DNA of 56,239 bases from an uncultured Collinsella sp. (GCA_902489775.1 CABUBH010000008.1:1-56239); one strand, 5' to 3'. Shown: positions 33,357 through 42,407, counted from the first letter of the stretch. The notes: generated by a model from the letters alone, not told the origin. Translations and numbers: made by a program.

Positions 33357-36014
33357 ATGAGTGCTGACTACCCGTCAATGACTACGGCCGAGATTCGCTC
33401 CAAGTTCCTCAACTTCTTTGAGGAGCGCGGTCTTAAGCTCTATCCTTCTTCGTCCCTCGTCCCCGACGATCCTTCACTGCTGCTTGCCAACGCCGGCATG
33501 AACCAGTTTAAGGAGTACTACCAGGGCAAGAAGACCATGAAGGAGATTGGCGCGATCTCCTGCCAGAAGTGCGTCCGCACCAACGACATCGACTGCATCG
33601 GCGAGGACGGCCGTCACCTGTCGTTCTTCGAGATGCTCGGCGATTTCTCTTTTGGCGGCGTCTCCAAGGAGCAGGCTTGCGCCTGGGCCTTTGAGCTCAT
33701 CACCAAGGAGTTCAAGCTGCCGCTCGACCGCCTGTACTTTACCGTCTTTACCGAGGACGATGAGACCCATGACGTGTGGCGCTCCCTGGGCGTTGCCGAG
33801 GACCACATCTCCCGCTTGGGCGAGGACGACAACTTCTGGGCCGCTGGCCCCACCGGCCCCTGCGGTCCGTGCTCCGAGATCTATTTTGACATGGGCGAGG
33901 AGGTCGGTTGCGGCAGCCCCGACTGCAAGCCCGGCTGCGACTGCGACCGCTTCCTTGAGTTCTGGAACCTCGTGTTTACCCAGTACGACCGCCAGGAGGA
34001 CGGCTCCATGCCGGAGCTGCCACACCGTAACCTCGATACGGGCATGGGTCTGGAGCGCATGGCCGCCATCATGCAGCACAAGACCGCCAACTACGACGGC
34101 GATCTGATGCAGCACCTCATCAAGCTCGGTGAGGAGATCAGCGGCAAGACCTATGACGCCGACGATTACTCCGGCGCCAGCCGCTCCCTGCGCATCATCG
34201 CCGACCACTCCCGTGCCGTCGACTTTATGATCTCGGACGGCATCCTGCCCGGTAACGAGGGCCGCGAGTACGTCCTTCGCCGTCTGCTCCGCCGCGCCGT
34301 GTTCCACGGCCGCCTGCTGGGCATCGAGGGCGCCTTCCTGACCAAGTTCATCGACGAGGTTAACGCTCAGATGGGCGAGGCCTATCCCGAGCTGCTCAAG
34401 AACGTCGCGCTCGTTAAGGGTATTGTCGCCTCCGAGGAGGAGCGCTTCTCCACGACGCTCGACAACGGCCGTGTTTACCTGGACGAGGCCCTGGCCGCGC
34501 TCGCCGACGGCGCCGTCCTTCCGGGCGACGTTGCCTTTAAGCTGCACGACACCTTTGGTTTCCCCATCGATCTGACCGTCGAGATCGCCGGCACCGCTGG
34601 CCACGACGTCGACATGGACGGCTTCACTGCCTGCATGGAGGACCAGAAGGCCCGCGCCCGCGCTAACGCCAAGGGCGACGCCTGGGGTAGCTTCAACGAC
34701 GTGTGGGTCGAGCTTTCCGACAAGGTCGCAGCGACCGAGTTCGACGGCTATGACAACGATGTGATCGAGGGTGCCAAGGTTGTCGCCATCGTTCGCAACG
34801 GCGAGTCCGTCGAGTCCGCTGCCGCCGGCGAGAACGTCGAGGTCGTGCTCGACCGCACCCCGTTCTACGCCGAGATGGGCGGCCAGCAGGGTGACGCCGG
34901 CGAGCTTTCCGCCGAGGGCGTTTCGCTGACCGTTTCCGATACCAAGAACCACAACGGCCTGTATGCTCACGTCGCCCACGTTGCCGAGGGCACGCTGACC
35001 GTCGGTGCTACCGTGACCGCCGCGCTCGACGCCGAGCGCCGTGGTTTCCTGCGCCGCAACCACACCGCCACCCACCTGCTCGACGCCGCCCTTAAGCAGG
35101 TCCTGGGCGAGCATGTCTCCCAGGCCGGTTCGCTGGTGACGCCCGAGCACCTGCGCTTTGACTTCACGCACTTCGAGGCCCTGTCCTCCGAGCAGCTCAA
35201 GGCTGTCGAGGACCTGGTCAACCAGCAGATCTTCGCTTCCAAGCCGGTTGTGACCCGTGTCATGGGCATCGACGAGGCTAAGGCCGCCGGCGCTGTCGCA
35301 CTGTTTGGCGAGAAGTACGGCGATGTCGTCCGCGTCGTCTCCGTGGGCGCCGAGGACCAGCCGTTCTCCCGCGAGCTCTGCGGTGGCACGCACGCTGCCA
35401 ACACCGCCGAGATCGGCCTGTTCAAGATCATTTCCGAGTCCTCCACAGGCTCCAATGTCCGCCGTATCGAGGCTGTGACCTCTAAGGGTGCCCTCGACTA
35501 CATGGCCGACCGCCTGGCGCTCGTTGACGCCGCCGCCGCTGCGCTCAAGTGCCGCGTAGACGAGGTTCCCGCCCGCGTGGAGAACCTGCAGGCCGAGCTG
35601 CGCGAGACGTCCAATAAGCTCAAGAAGGCTCTGACCGGTGGCTCCTCCGACGCCATCTCCAGCGCCATCGAGGGCGCCGTCGAGCTCGACGGCTATAAGC
35701 TCGTTGTCGCTGAGCTCCAAGGCCTTGAGGCTGCCGACCTGCGCAACGTATGGGATACCGTGCATCAGAAGGTCGCCGGCCCTGTCGCTTGTGTCGTCGC
35801 CAGCGTGACTGAGAAGGGCACTCCGGCCCTGCTCGCTGCCGGCTCCGATGACGCCGTCAAGGCCGGTTTCCACGCCGGTAACGTGATCAAGCAGATCGCG
35901 GGTCTGGTCGACGGTCGCGGTGGTGGCCGTCCTAACATGGCCCAGGCCGGTGGCAAGAATGCTGCCGGCATCGCCGATGCCCTCGCGGCCGCCAAGACCG
36001 CGCTCGGCGCCTAA
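33357..36014 (+). CDS. alaS: Alanyl-tRNA synthetase
   Basis: AlaRS charges tRNA-Ala and edits mischarged serine and glycine. The 885-residue class II enzyme has the catalytic domain (MNQFKEYYQGKK, CQKCVRTNDID, FFEMLGDFSFGG), the editing motif HTATHLLDAALK (near residue 564) and the CGGTHAANTAEIG zinc motif, plus a C-terminal DHHA1-like domain. A Cys-rich insert CGSPDCKPGCDCD lies in the catalytic domain. The ATG at 33357 follows GAGGAGA; the longer frame begins in the terminator. ruvX follows 17 bases later. Confidence 0.97.
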   Translation: MSADYPSMTTAEIRSKFLNFFEERGLKLYPSSSLVPDDPSLLLANAGMNQFKEYYQGKKTMKEIGAISCQKCVRTNDIDCIGEDGRHLSFFEMLGDFSFGGVSKEQACAWAFELITKEFKLPLDRLYFTVFTEDDETHDVWRSLGVAEDHISRLGEDDNFWAAGPTGPCGPCSEIYFDMGEEVGCGSPDCKPGCDCDRFLEFWNLVFTQYDRQEDGSMPELPHRNLDTGMGLERMAAIMQHKTANYDGDLMQHLIKLGEEISGKTYDADDYSGASRSLRIIADHSRAVDFMISDGILPGNEGREYVLRRLLRRAVFHGRLLGIEGAFLTKFIDEVNAQMGEAYPELLKNVALVKGIVASEEERFSTTLDNGRVYLDEALAALADGAVLPGDVAFKLHDTFGFPIDLTVEIAGTAGHDVDMDGFTACMEDQKARARANAKGDAWGSFNDVWVELSDKVAATEFDGYDNDVIEGAKVVAIVRNGESVESAAAGENVEVVLDRTPFYAEMGGQQGDAGELSAEGVSLTVSDTKNHNGLYAHVAHVAEGTLTVGATVTAALDAERRGFLRRNHTATHLLDAALKQVLGEHVSQAGSLVTPEHLRFDFTHFEALSSEQLKAVEDLVNQQIFASKPVVTRVMGIDEAKAAGAVALFGEKYGDVVRVVSVGAEDQPFSRELCGGTHAANTAEIGLFKIISESSTGSNVRRIEAVTSKGALDYMADRLALVDAAAAALKCRVDEVPARVENLQAELRETSNKLKKALTGGSSDAISSAIEGAVELDGYKLVVAELQGLEAADLRNVWDTVHQKVAGPVACVVASVTEKGTPALLAAGSDDAVKAGFHAGNVIKQIAGLVDGRGGGRPNMAQAGGKNAAGIADALAAAKTALGA

Positions 36015-36031
36015 GAATCTAAGAAGTCGCT

Positions 36032-36460
36032 GTGGTTGCGCTCGCGCTGGACATAGGGGAGACCAGGATTGGCATCGCCGTCTCGAGCCGTGATGGCAAG
36101 ATGGCGATGCCTGTCAAGGTGCTTCCGGCTGCCGAGGTCACCGGTATGGCCAAGACGTTCCGCTACCTGGTCGAGGACTATGAGCCCGACATCCTGGTAA
36201 GTGGACGTCCCCTGACCATGGCCGGTGAGCCCGGCCCCCAAGCCGAGCGCGTTGCCGCCGTGGCGCAAAAGATTGCCGACGAGCTCGATCTTCCGCTGGA
36301 GTTTGAGGACGAGCGCTTGTCCTCGCAAGAGGCCAAGCGTATCCTGCGCGAGCAGGGCCTCAACGAAAAGCAGATGAGGGGCAAGATCGACATGATTGCC
36401 GCCAGCCTTTTTTTGCAGACGTGGCTCGATCGTAAAAACGAGGAGGTTTCGCATGCCTAG
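36032..36460 (+). CDS. ruvX: Holliday junction resolvase-like protein RuvX (YqgF)
   Basis: The 142-residue RNase H-fold protein belongs to the YqgF family, linked to Holliday junction resolution and to 16S rRNA 5' maturation. The catalytic acidic positions are ALDIGETRIGIAV at the start, the VSGRPL block, FEDERLSSQEA, and the final KIDMIAASLFLQTWLD. The GTG at 36032 lies at the usual N-terminus. It overlaps mltG by 8 bases; alaS-ruvX-mltG is a conserved order. Confidence 0.92.
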   Translation: MVALALDIGETRIGIAVSSRDGKMAMPVKVLPAAEVTGMAKTFRYLVEDYEPDILVSGRPLTMAGEPGPQAERVAAVAQKIADELDLPLEFEDERLSSQEAKRILREQGLNEKQMRGKIDMIAASLFLQTWLDRKNEEVSHA

Positions 36461-37886
36461 TGCTTCCGATCCGCGCCAGCCGAATCGTACACGTCAGCCG
36501 GCGTCGCGCCCTGCCCAGCCTGGCCAGCGTCCGGCACAGCCGACGCAGCGCGCAGCTCAGGCTGCCGCGCGCCCGTTGCAGTCCTTCTCTCGTTCGGCCC
36601 AACCTGTTCAACGGACGGGTCAGCAGCCTTCTGCTCGTTCGGTTCAGCATTCGGCTTCTCACGCGGCTCAGCAGCCCACTGCTCGTACGGCCCAGCCTGC
36701 AGGCGGTACCCGCTTTAAGCAGCAGGCCCCTACCCAGCGAACGCAGGCCCCCCAACCGCCTTCGCATCACGCTCGCGGTTCGCATGGCGTTGCTCCGGCG
36801 ACCCGCTCGAGCTACAACACGCATGCTCGTCGCGGTGCTCAAAAGAAGAGTTCTCCGGTTCCCATGATTATCGGCGTTGTGGTGGCGGTGCTCGCGCTTG
36901 CTGCAATTGCTTTCTTTGTCGTGCCGGCCGTCAAGGGCTTCTTTGCCGGTGAGGATACGAAGGTCACGGCTGGTCAGCAGGTTACGGTGACCATTCCCGA
37001 CGGTGCTTCGGGCGATACGATCGCCTCGATTCTCTCCGAGAACCATATCGTCGAAAATCCCAAGGATTACTATGCGGCGGTGAAAAAGCTCAACGCCGAT
37101 ATGTCGCTCAAGCCTGGTACTTATTCGTTCACCACACTCATGGATGCGACTAAGGTTGTTCAGCAGCTCATGGAAGGCCCCAACGCGGGCTCCAATGCGC
37201 TGACTATCCCTGAGGGCCTGACGGTCGATCAAGTCGCCGACCGTGTGGCTCAGGCCTACGACAGCATCTCTAAGGAAGACTTCCTCAACCAGGCCAAGGC
37301 CTCCAACTACGTGGACGACTATAGCTTCCTTAAGGGTGCCGCCAACGACTCGCTCGAGGGCTTCTTGTTCCCCAAGACCTATTCGTTGGGTGATTCGCCG
37401 ACGGCCGATGACGTGATTCACGCTATGCTCGATCAGTTTAAGACAGAGTACAAGTCGCTTGACTTTGCGAGCTGCGAAGCCAAGATCAAGGAGCGCTACG
37501 GTGTGGAGATGTCCGACTACGACATCGTCAACTTGGCCTCTATCGTTGAGCGCGAGGGCCTCAACGCCGATCAACGTGCGCACGTGGCCTCGGTCTTCTA
37601 CAACCGCCTTGCCGGCAAGCTCGACGGTTTGCGCTATCTCAACAGCGATGCGACCATGATGTATGTCACCGGTGGCGAGGTTACCGCCGACGACCTGCAG
37701 AGCGATAGTCCGTATAACACCTATAAGCACGAGGGCCTGCCGCCCACGCCCATCTGCTCTCCGTCGCTCGAGGCACTCAAGGCCGCGCTTGAGCCGACCG
37801 ACTCCGATGACCTGTATTTTTACATTACGCAGGACGAGGAGTACTTCTCGCAAACCTACGAAGAGCATCAACAGTCTTGGAATTAG
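36453..37886 (+). CDS. mltG: Endolytic murein transglycosylase MltG
   Basis: MltG cleaves nascent glycan strands and so ends their growth. The 477-residue protein has a long cytoplasmic N-terminus (1-135) built of Gln, Ala, Pro, Arg and Ser, one membrane helix (about 137-158), a LysM-like region, and a YceG catalytic domain with the Glu in IVEREG (near 367) and EGFLFPKTYSLG. The C-terminal NTYKHEGLPPTPICSPS is the other family signature. ATG 36453 follows GAGGAGG. The low-complexity N-tail is absent from many homologues. Confidence 0.93.
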   Translation: MPSASDPRQPNRTRQPASRPAQPGQRPAQPTQRAAQAAARPLQSFSRSAQPVQRTGQQPSARSVQHSASHAAQQPTARTAQPAGGTRFKQQAPTQRTQAPQPPSHHARGSHGVAPATRSSYNTHARRGAQKKSSPVPMIIGVVVAVLALAAIAFFVVPAVKGFFAGEDTKVTAGQQVTVTIPDGASGDTIASILSENHIVENPKDYYAAVKKLNADMSLKPGTYSFTTLMDATKVVQQLMEGPNAGSNALTIPEGLTVDQVADRVAQAYDSISKEDFLNQAKASNYVDDYSFLKGAANDSLEGFLFPKTYSLGDSPTADDVIHAMLDQFKTEYKSLDFASCEAKIKERYGVEMSDYDIVNLASIVEREGLNADQRAHVASVFYNRLAGKLDGLRYLNSDATMMYVTGGEVTADDLQSDSPYNTYKHEGLPPTPICSPSLEALKAALEPTDSDDLYFYITQDEEYFSQTYEEHQQSWN

Positions 37887-37887
37887 C

Positions 37888-38385
37888 ATGAGGATTTTCA
37901 GCCCCAAACGATACGTTGCCTCGGTCGATCGCATCGACCTCGATACCCTGTGGGCCGACGGCAAGCGCGCCATTCTGCTCGATCGCGATAACACCTTGGT
38001 GCCGCGCGACACCGAGCAGGTTCCCGCCGCGGTTTCCGCTTGGCTCGACGCCGCCCGCGCCAAAGGCTTTAGGCTGTGCATGGTGTCTAACAACTGGCAT
38101 CGCGACCAGGTCATGAGCTCTGCACGCGAGCTGGGGCTCGAGGCCATCAGCCACGCCATGAAGCCGGCGCCGTTTGCCCTCAAGGCGGGTCTAAAGCGCC
38201 TCGGCGCCACGGCCGACGAGGCGGTGCTGATCGGTGATCAGCTTTACACGGACGTGTGGAGTGGCAATTTCGCCGGCGTCGATACCATCCTGGTAAAGCC
38301 GCAGGCGACGCAGGACCTGTGGTATACGCAGATCTTCCGTATCTTTGAGCGCCGGGCCCTGCGCGACCTTCCCTGCGAGGAATAG
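37888..38385 (+). CDS. YqeG-type HAD IIIA phosphatase
   Basis: The 165-residue protein is a YqeG-like phosphatase of the haloacid dehalogenase superfamily. Motif I is LLDRDNTLVP, motif II is MVSNN, and motif III-IV is the LIGDQLYTDVWSGN block. Some relatives act on phosphatidylglycerol phosphate, but the substrate is unproven here. The ATG at 37888 is 1 base after the mltG stop. aroK follows 8 bases downstream; yqeG-like genes beside aro genes are typical of gram-positives. Confidence 0.86.
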   Translation: MRIFSPKRYVASVDRIDLDTLWADGKRAILLDRDNTLVPRDTEQVPAAVSAWLDAARAKGFRLCMVSNNWHRDQVMSSARELGLEAISHAMKPAPFALKAGLKRLGATADEAVLIGDQLYTDVWSGNFAGVDTILVKPQATQDLWYTQIFRIFERRALRDLPCEE

Positions 38386-38393
38386 GTCTCGCT

Positions 38394-38927
38394 ATGTCCC
38401 AGCACACTAAACACGGCTGCGACCATATCTTCTTTATCGGCTTTTTGGGCGCGGGTAAATCAACGCTTGCGCGCAACGTCGGTACCATGTTCAAGCGCCG
38501 ATTTATCGATACCGATCGTCTGGTCGTGCGCCGGTGCGGCAAGTCGGTGACCGAGATTTTTGAGACCGAGGGCGAGGATCGCTTTCGCGAGCTCGAGACC
38601 TCGGCGCTTCGTTCGCTCCAAAGCGAGCGCAGCCTGCTGGTTTCGTGCGGGGGCGGCATCGTCGAGACGCCGGTGAACATTGAGCTGATGCACGAGATGG
38701 GTACGTGCGTGTATCTCGAAGGCGACTTCGAGGACTCGATTCGCCAGATTCGTCGCTCCGATACCCGCCCCGATTTCCGTTCGCCCGAGCATGCCGCGCG
38801 CCTGTTTGAGCACCGCCGTCCGCTGTATCGCCAGGCCGCCGACATTACCCTTGATATTCGCAATAAGTCCTTCGAGGACGTTTCCTACGTTTGTGCCGAG
38901 ATGCTTTTGGAGCGTGGACTGCTATGA
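38394..38927 (+). CDS. aroK: Shikimate kinase
   Basis: AroK phosphorylates shikimate in the route to chorismate. The 177-residue protein has Walker A GFLGAGKST, the shikimate-binding FIDTDRLVVRR and FRELETSAL blocks and the CGGGIVETP loop. The lid region with its Arg residues (RRSDTRPDFRS) is present. The start ATG at 38394 is used. The stop overlaps the aroB-like gene as ATGA. Confidence 0.9.
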   Translation: MSQHTKHGCDHIFFIGFLGAGKSTLARNVGTMFKRRFIDTDRLVVRRCGKSVTEIFETEGEDRFRELETSALRSLQSERSLLVSCGGGIVETPVNIELMHEMGTCVYLEGDFEDSIRQIRRSDTRPDFRSPEHAARLFEHRRPLYRQAADITLDIRNKSFEDVSYVCAEMLLERGLL

Positions 38928-40033
38928 TTCGCCGTCAACTTATCAATTTCCAAAACCGCAGCGTCGATGTCCGCGTCGGACTGGGCGCGTTCGATGAGCT
39001 GTCGCGCATGTTTGCCTCGGCTGTGGGTAAGCCCAAGCGCGCGATGGTGGTTTGGAACGACGCTACATCCGAGCGTTTTGGCGAGGTCGTCGAGCATGCG
39101 CTAGTCGACGCTGGCTTTGCCGTGTCGCTGCTCGTCCTCGAGGTTTCGCCTGCCGGCGCTACGCTGGCCGATGCCGATACCGTCTTTGGCGCCCTGTCGG
39201 CTAACGGCATTACCTGCGACGATCTCGTTGTCGCTGTCGGTGACACGGCGACCTGCTCGGTCGTTTGCTGGTGCGCTAATCAGTGGTGCGGTCGCACCGA
39301 GTGCGCCTTGCTGCCGACGACGTTCGACGCCATGCTCACGGTTGCGACGACCATGAAGCCGCTCGTCGCCTCGTCGGTAAATGCGCTTCCCGCTATCGCG
39401 CTCCGTCCCGAGCCGGGCTTGGTCGTGTGTGATCTCGACCTTGTTCGCGAGGCAGACCCCGAGGACCTCAAGCTCGGCTATGCGGTACTTGTTGGCACCA
39501 TGCTTTCGAGCAGCAAGTCCCGCTGGAATCAGTTTACCGAGACCGTCCCCGAGATTCTCGCGGGTGAGGAGGTCGCGCTCGTCAATGCCATTCAGTGGTC
39601 TCAGACTGCCCGCAAGGACGTACTGATGGCCACGAACCCGAGCGCCCGCCATGCGCTCGATTTTGGCAAGACGGGGGAGCGTACCTTGCGCGCCTGCTTG
39701 GGCGATGCCGCTTCGCAGGTCCCTGCCTACCAGCTGTTGTCCGAGGGCATGCGCTTTGAGGCGCGCCTAGCACATGATGCCTGCGACTTCGATATCGATT
39801 ACGTCTTTGAGGTCGATGACTGCCTGGAGGACTTTGGCATCGAGGAGCTTGCCTTCGATCTGGAGCCCGCCGCATATATCGAGGAGTTCCGCAGGCAGCA
39901 GTTTGTCCGCTCGAACCGCAGCATGTTGCCGCTGCCCGCGGCACTCGGCGCCATTCGTCTAACGAGCGTTGAGGACGAGGTCCTTGAGCGTCATGCTCAC
40001 GCCTACTTGGCTTCTCGTAAAGAACTTCTCTAA
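38924..40033 (+). CDS. 3-dehydroquinate synthase-like protein (AroB family) with degenerate active site
   Basis: The 369-residue protein aligns along its length with AroB: VGLGAFDELSRM near the N-terminus, DDLVVAVGD, LLPTTFDAM, VVCDLDLVREADPEDLKLG, LDFGKTGERTL and MLPLPAALG near the end. The catalytic features are missing, however. The NAD-binding GGGVVGD is reduced to VAVGDTAT, DSSVGGK reads as TVATTMK, the metal-ligand Glu of AEVIK is replaced (GYAVLV), and LNFGHTxGH is LDFGKTGER. It probably cannot make dehydroquinate and may be a relic or regulatory paralogue. It overlaps aroK by 4 bases, so aroK-aroB order persists. Confidence 0.75.
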   Translation: MIRRQLINFQNRSVDVRVGLGAFDELSRMFASAVGKPKRAMVVWNDATSERFGEVVEHALVDAGFAVSLLVLEVSPAGATLADADTVFGALSANGITCDDLVVAVGDTATCSVVCWCANQWCGRTECALLPTTFDAMLTVATTMKPLVASSVNALPAIALRPEPGLVVCDLDLVREADPEDLKLGYAVLVGTMLSSSKSRWNQFTETVPEILAGEEVALVNAIQWSQTARKDVLMATNPSARHALDFGKTGERTLRACLGDAASQVPAYQLLSEGMRFEARLAHDACDFDIDYVFEVDDCLEDFGIEELAFDLEPAAYIEEFRRQQFVRSNRSMLPLPAALGAIRLTSVEDEVLERHAHAYLASRKELL

Positions 40034-40070
40034 GATTTATTGACATCTATCGTCTTTCGTATCATGTTGA

Positions 40071-40133
40071 GGGACGGGTTTTCAGTCGGTTGTGGATCGC
40101 GTGCGAATCCATCTTCCGATCGAGGCCCGTCCC
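40071..40133 (+). ncRNA. Structured leader or hairpin before the M24 aminopeptidase gene (candidate)
   Basis: GGGACGGG (40071-40078) pairs perfectly with CCCGTCCC (40126-40133). Inside lie TCGG/CCGA and TGGAT/ATCCA helices around a CG-rich apex. This gives one long, interrupted hairpin in the 132-base gap between the aroB-like gene and the aminopeptidase gene. Upstream TTGACA (40040-40045) and TATCAT (40060-40065) are only 14 bases apart. There is no clean T run after the stem. It could be a 5' leader element, a processed 3' end or a weak terminator. Confidence 0.45.
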
Positions 40134-40165
40134 GTCTTTATGGAGACAACAAGAAAGGAATCTGC

Positions 40166-41296
40166 ATGTCTGAGTTTGCTGCCGGTCCTGCCGGTCGTAT
40201 CGAGCGTGTCCGTACCCTGATGGCTGAGCGCGGCTACGACGCTATCGTCGTGCGCGACGAGGCCAATCTCCGTTGGCTCACGGGCGTGAAGGGCGTCTTC
40301 GATTACACCTTCGAGTTCCCGCACGCCGCGTTTATTACGGCCGATCAGTGCCTGTTCCATACCGACTCGCGCTACCTCAATAGCTTTGAGGAGAACACGC
40401 CCACCGGCAGCCCCTGGGTCTACGACATGGACGAGGGCACCATCCCCGGTTGGGTCGCCGGCAAGATCGCGGCCAACAAGTGCCGCGTCTGCGCTGTCGA
40501 GGACGACATGCAGATCAACTTCTACCAGGGTATTCAGCGTGGTCTGGAGGACCGTTCCGTCGCCTGCATGTTGCCGCTGATGCATGACGACATCCGTAAG
40601 ATGCGCGCCATCAAGGACGCCGAGGAGATCGAGCTCATGCGGCATGCGCAGTCGATCACCGACGCCGCCTTCCAGCATATGCTCGGCTTTATTAAGCCCG
40701 GTATGACCGAGAAGCAGGTTCGCAACGAGCTCGAGAACTTTATGTTCGCCAACGGCGCCGACAGCCTGGCCTTCGGCTCCATTGTGGCGAGCGGCCCCAA
40801 CACCGCCAATCCGCACGCCGTGCCGAGTGACCGCGTGATCGAGAAGGGCGACTTCGTCCTCATGGATTACGGCGCGGGCTACTGCGACTATCGTTCCGAC
40901 ATGACGCGCACCGTCGTGATGGGCGAGCCTACCCAGGAGCAGCTCGACCTGTACGCGCTCGTGCGCCGCACCCACGAGGAGTGTGTCGCCGCCATCCATC
41001 CGGGCGTCGAGGGCAACGACATTTTCAAGCTTTCAAAGAAGATCATCGGCGATGCCGGCTATGGCGATTACTACAACCATGGTCTGGGCCACGGCGTGGG
41101 CATCGACATCCACGAGCTGCCCAACTTCAACCGCAGCAAGAACATCATCGAGGTCGGCTCGGTTATCACCATGGAGCCCGGCGTGTATCTGCCCGGCGTG
41201 GGCGGCGTGCGCCTGGAGGACTACGGCGTGGTCACCGAGAACGGCTACGAGCCTTTCACCAAGACCCCGCACGACCTGCACATCATCGATTGCTAG
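40166..41296 (+). CDS. M24-family Xaa-Pro aminopeptidase
   Basis: The 376-residue metalloprotease removes N-terminal residues before proline. The C-terminal pita-bread domain carries the metal ligands: Asp pair in LMDYGAGYCDYRSDMTRT, His in GLGHGVGIDIHE, Glu in TMEPGVYLPG and Glu in RLEDYGVV. The N-terminal creatinase-like domain begins at RIERVRTLMAERGYD. The ATG at 40166 follows AAAGGAA; the longer frame upstream would read through the leader hairpin. efp lies after a terminator. Its place between aroB and efp is that of B. subtilis yqhT. Confidence 0.93.
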   Translation: MSEFAAGPAGRIERVRTLMAERGYDAIVVRDEANLRWLTGVKGVFDYTFEFPHAAFITADQCLFHTDSRYLNSFEENTPTGSPWVYDMDEGTIPGWVAGKIAANKCRVCAVEDDMQINFYQGIQRGLEDRSVACMLPLMHDDIRKMRAIKDAEEIELMRHAQSITDAAFQHMLGFIKPGMTEKQVRNELENFMFANGADSLAFGSIVASGPNTANPHAVPSDRVIEKGDFVLMDYGAGYCDYRSDMTRTVVMGEPTQEQLDLYALVRRTHEECVAAIHPGVEGNDIFKLSKKIIGDAGYGDYYNHGLGHGVGIDIHELPNFNRSKNIIEVGSVITMEPGVYLPGVGGVRLEDYGVVTENGYEPFTKTPHDLHIIDC

Positions 41297-41318
41297 CCCA
41301 TTTCGATAGATTTTTGGG

Positions 41319-41361
41319 GCGGGGCGTCCGGGAGCAATTCGGGCGCCCCGCGTTCTCTTTT
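41319..41361 (+). terminator. Rho-independent terminator after the aminopeptidase gene
   Basis: An 11-bp GC-rich stem (41319-41329 with 41341-41351, one G-T pair), an 11-base loop and a TTCTCTTTTT tail. Confidence 0.85.
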
Positions 41362-41456
41362 TATGCGCTCGCTGCAGGCGCCGTCTGCAAGTGTATAATT
41401 TCGGTCGTATGTAATTTGGACGCTTGTGCGTTCTGCCCATAACTAGAAAGGTCACT

Positions 41457-42020
41457 ATGCCTACCATTTCTACCGCCGACTTCAAGAACGGCCTCGGTCT
41501 CCGCATTAAGGACAAGGTCTACACCATCGTCGAGTTCCAGCATGTCAAGCCGGGCAAGGGCGGCGCGTTTGTGCGCTACAAGACCCGCGACATCAAGAGC
41601 GGCCGCGTCGTCGAGAACACCTGCAACGCCGGCACCAAGTTCGAGAGCGTCATGCTCACTACCCGTGAGTTCCAGTACCTCTACAACGATGGCACCGACT
41701 ACATCTTCATGGACAACGAGTCCTATGAGCAGGTTCCCGTTCCCGAGGACATGGTGGGCGAGAACTCCAAGTGGCTGCGCGAGAACGACATCTGCCAGCT
41801 GCTCTTTGCCGACGATGAGCTCATGGGCGTGACTCCGCCGATGTTCATCGAGACCACCATCGTCCAGACCGACCCGGGCTTTAAGGGCGACACCGTCCAG
41901 GGTTCCACCAAGCCGGCCACGATCGACACCGGCGCTGTCATCCAGGTCCCCATGTACCTCAACGAGGGCGAGGTCATCAAGGTTGACACCCGCGACGGCA
42001 AGTTCGTCTCCCGCGTCTAG
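41457..42020 (+). CDS. efp: Translation elongation factor P
   Basis: EF-P relieves ribosome stalling at polyproline stretches. The 187-residue product is full length with three beta domains. The tip loop KPGKGGAFVRYKTRD holds the conserved Lys at about residue 32 that is modified in many bacteria; no modification enzyme is in view. The signature of domain III (INVGDxI-type region) appears as YLNEGEVIKVDTRDGKFVSRV. The ATG at 41457 follows AGAAAGG. It heads the group efp-asp23-nusB-xseB-tlyA-nadK-recN. Confidence 0.96.
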   Translation: MPTISTADFKNGLGLRIKDKVYTIVEFQHVKPGKGGAFVRYKTRDIKSGRVVENTCNAGTKFESVMLTTREFQYLYNDGTDYIFMDNESYEQVPVPEDMVGENSKWLRENDICQLLFADDELMGVTPPMFIETTIVQTDPGFKGDTVQGSTKPATIDTGAVIQVPMYLNEGEVIKVDTRDGKFVSRV

Positions 42021-42044
42021 CAACCAACTCTTCTAGGAGGACTC

Positions 42045-42407
42045 ATGCCCCAGGAAATCAAGATTGACGGCATCGGCATTTCGCCCGATGTTCTGACCGC
42101 CATCGTCTCGCGCGCCGTGTCGGATGTCGAGGGCATCGCCTCCGTTGGCGTCAAGGACCTTGCCACCAACCTTGTCTCCATGATGCTCTCGTCCAAGGCC
42201 CCGGCCTCCGAGCCGGCGGTCGAGGCCGAGGTCGTCGGCGACAAGCTCGCACTCACCGTGCGTGTCGTGGTGTTCTTTGGCTATCCGTTCAAGAAACTCG
42301 CCGAGGCTGTTCGCACCGCCGTGGTCGCCGCCATCGATGCCCAGGTGGGCGTCGAGGTCGAGCGCGTTGACGTTTGCATCGACGGCCTCGTTTTCCCCAA
42401 GGAGTAA
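42045..42407 (+). CDS. Asp23/Gls24 family envelope stress-response protein
   Basis: The 120-residue protein matches the Asp23 (DUF322, YloU/YqhY-like) family. In Firmicutes YqhY lies between the acetyl-CoA carboxylase genes and nusB and is linked to fatty acid synthesis control. Here it lies between efp and nusB. The core reads IVSRAVSDVEGIASVGV and VVVFFGYPFKKLAEAVR. AGGAGG precedes the ATG. There are no membrane segments. Confidence 0.86.
   Translation: MPQEIKIDGIGISPDVLTAIVSRAVSDVEGIASVGVKDLATNLVSMMLSSKAPASEPAVEAEVVGDKLALTVRVVVFFGYPFKKLAEAVRTAVVAAIDAQVGVEVERVDVCIDGLVFPKE

Noticed and set aside
33474..35873. 799-codon minus-strand frame opposite alaS
   Set aside because: Antisense shadow; no motif, no start signals, and alaS is unambiguous.
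36360..38210. 616-codon minus-strand frame opposite mltG
   Set aside because: Antisense of mltG and the HAD phosphatase gene; Arg/Ser-rich product without family features.
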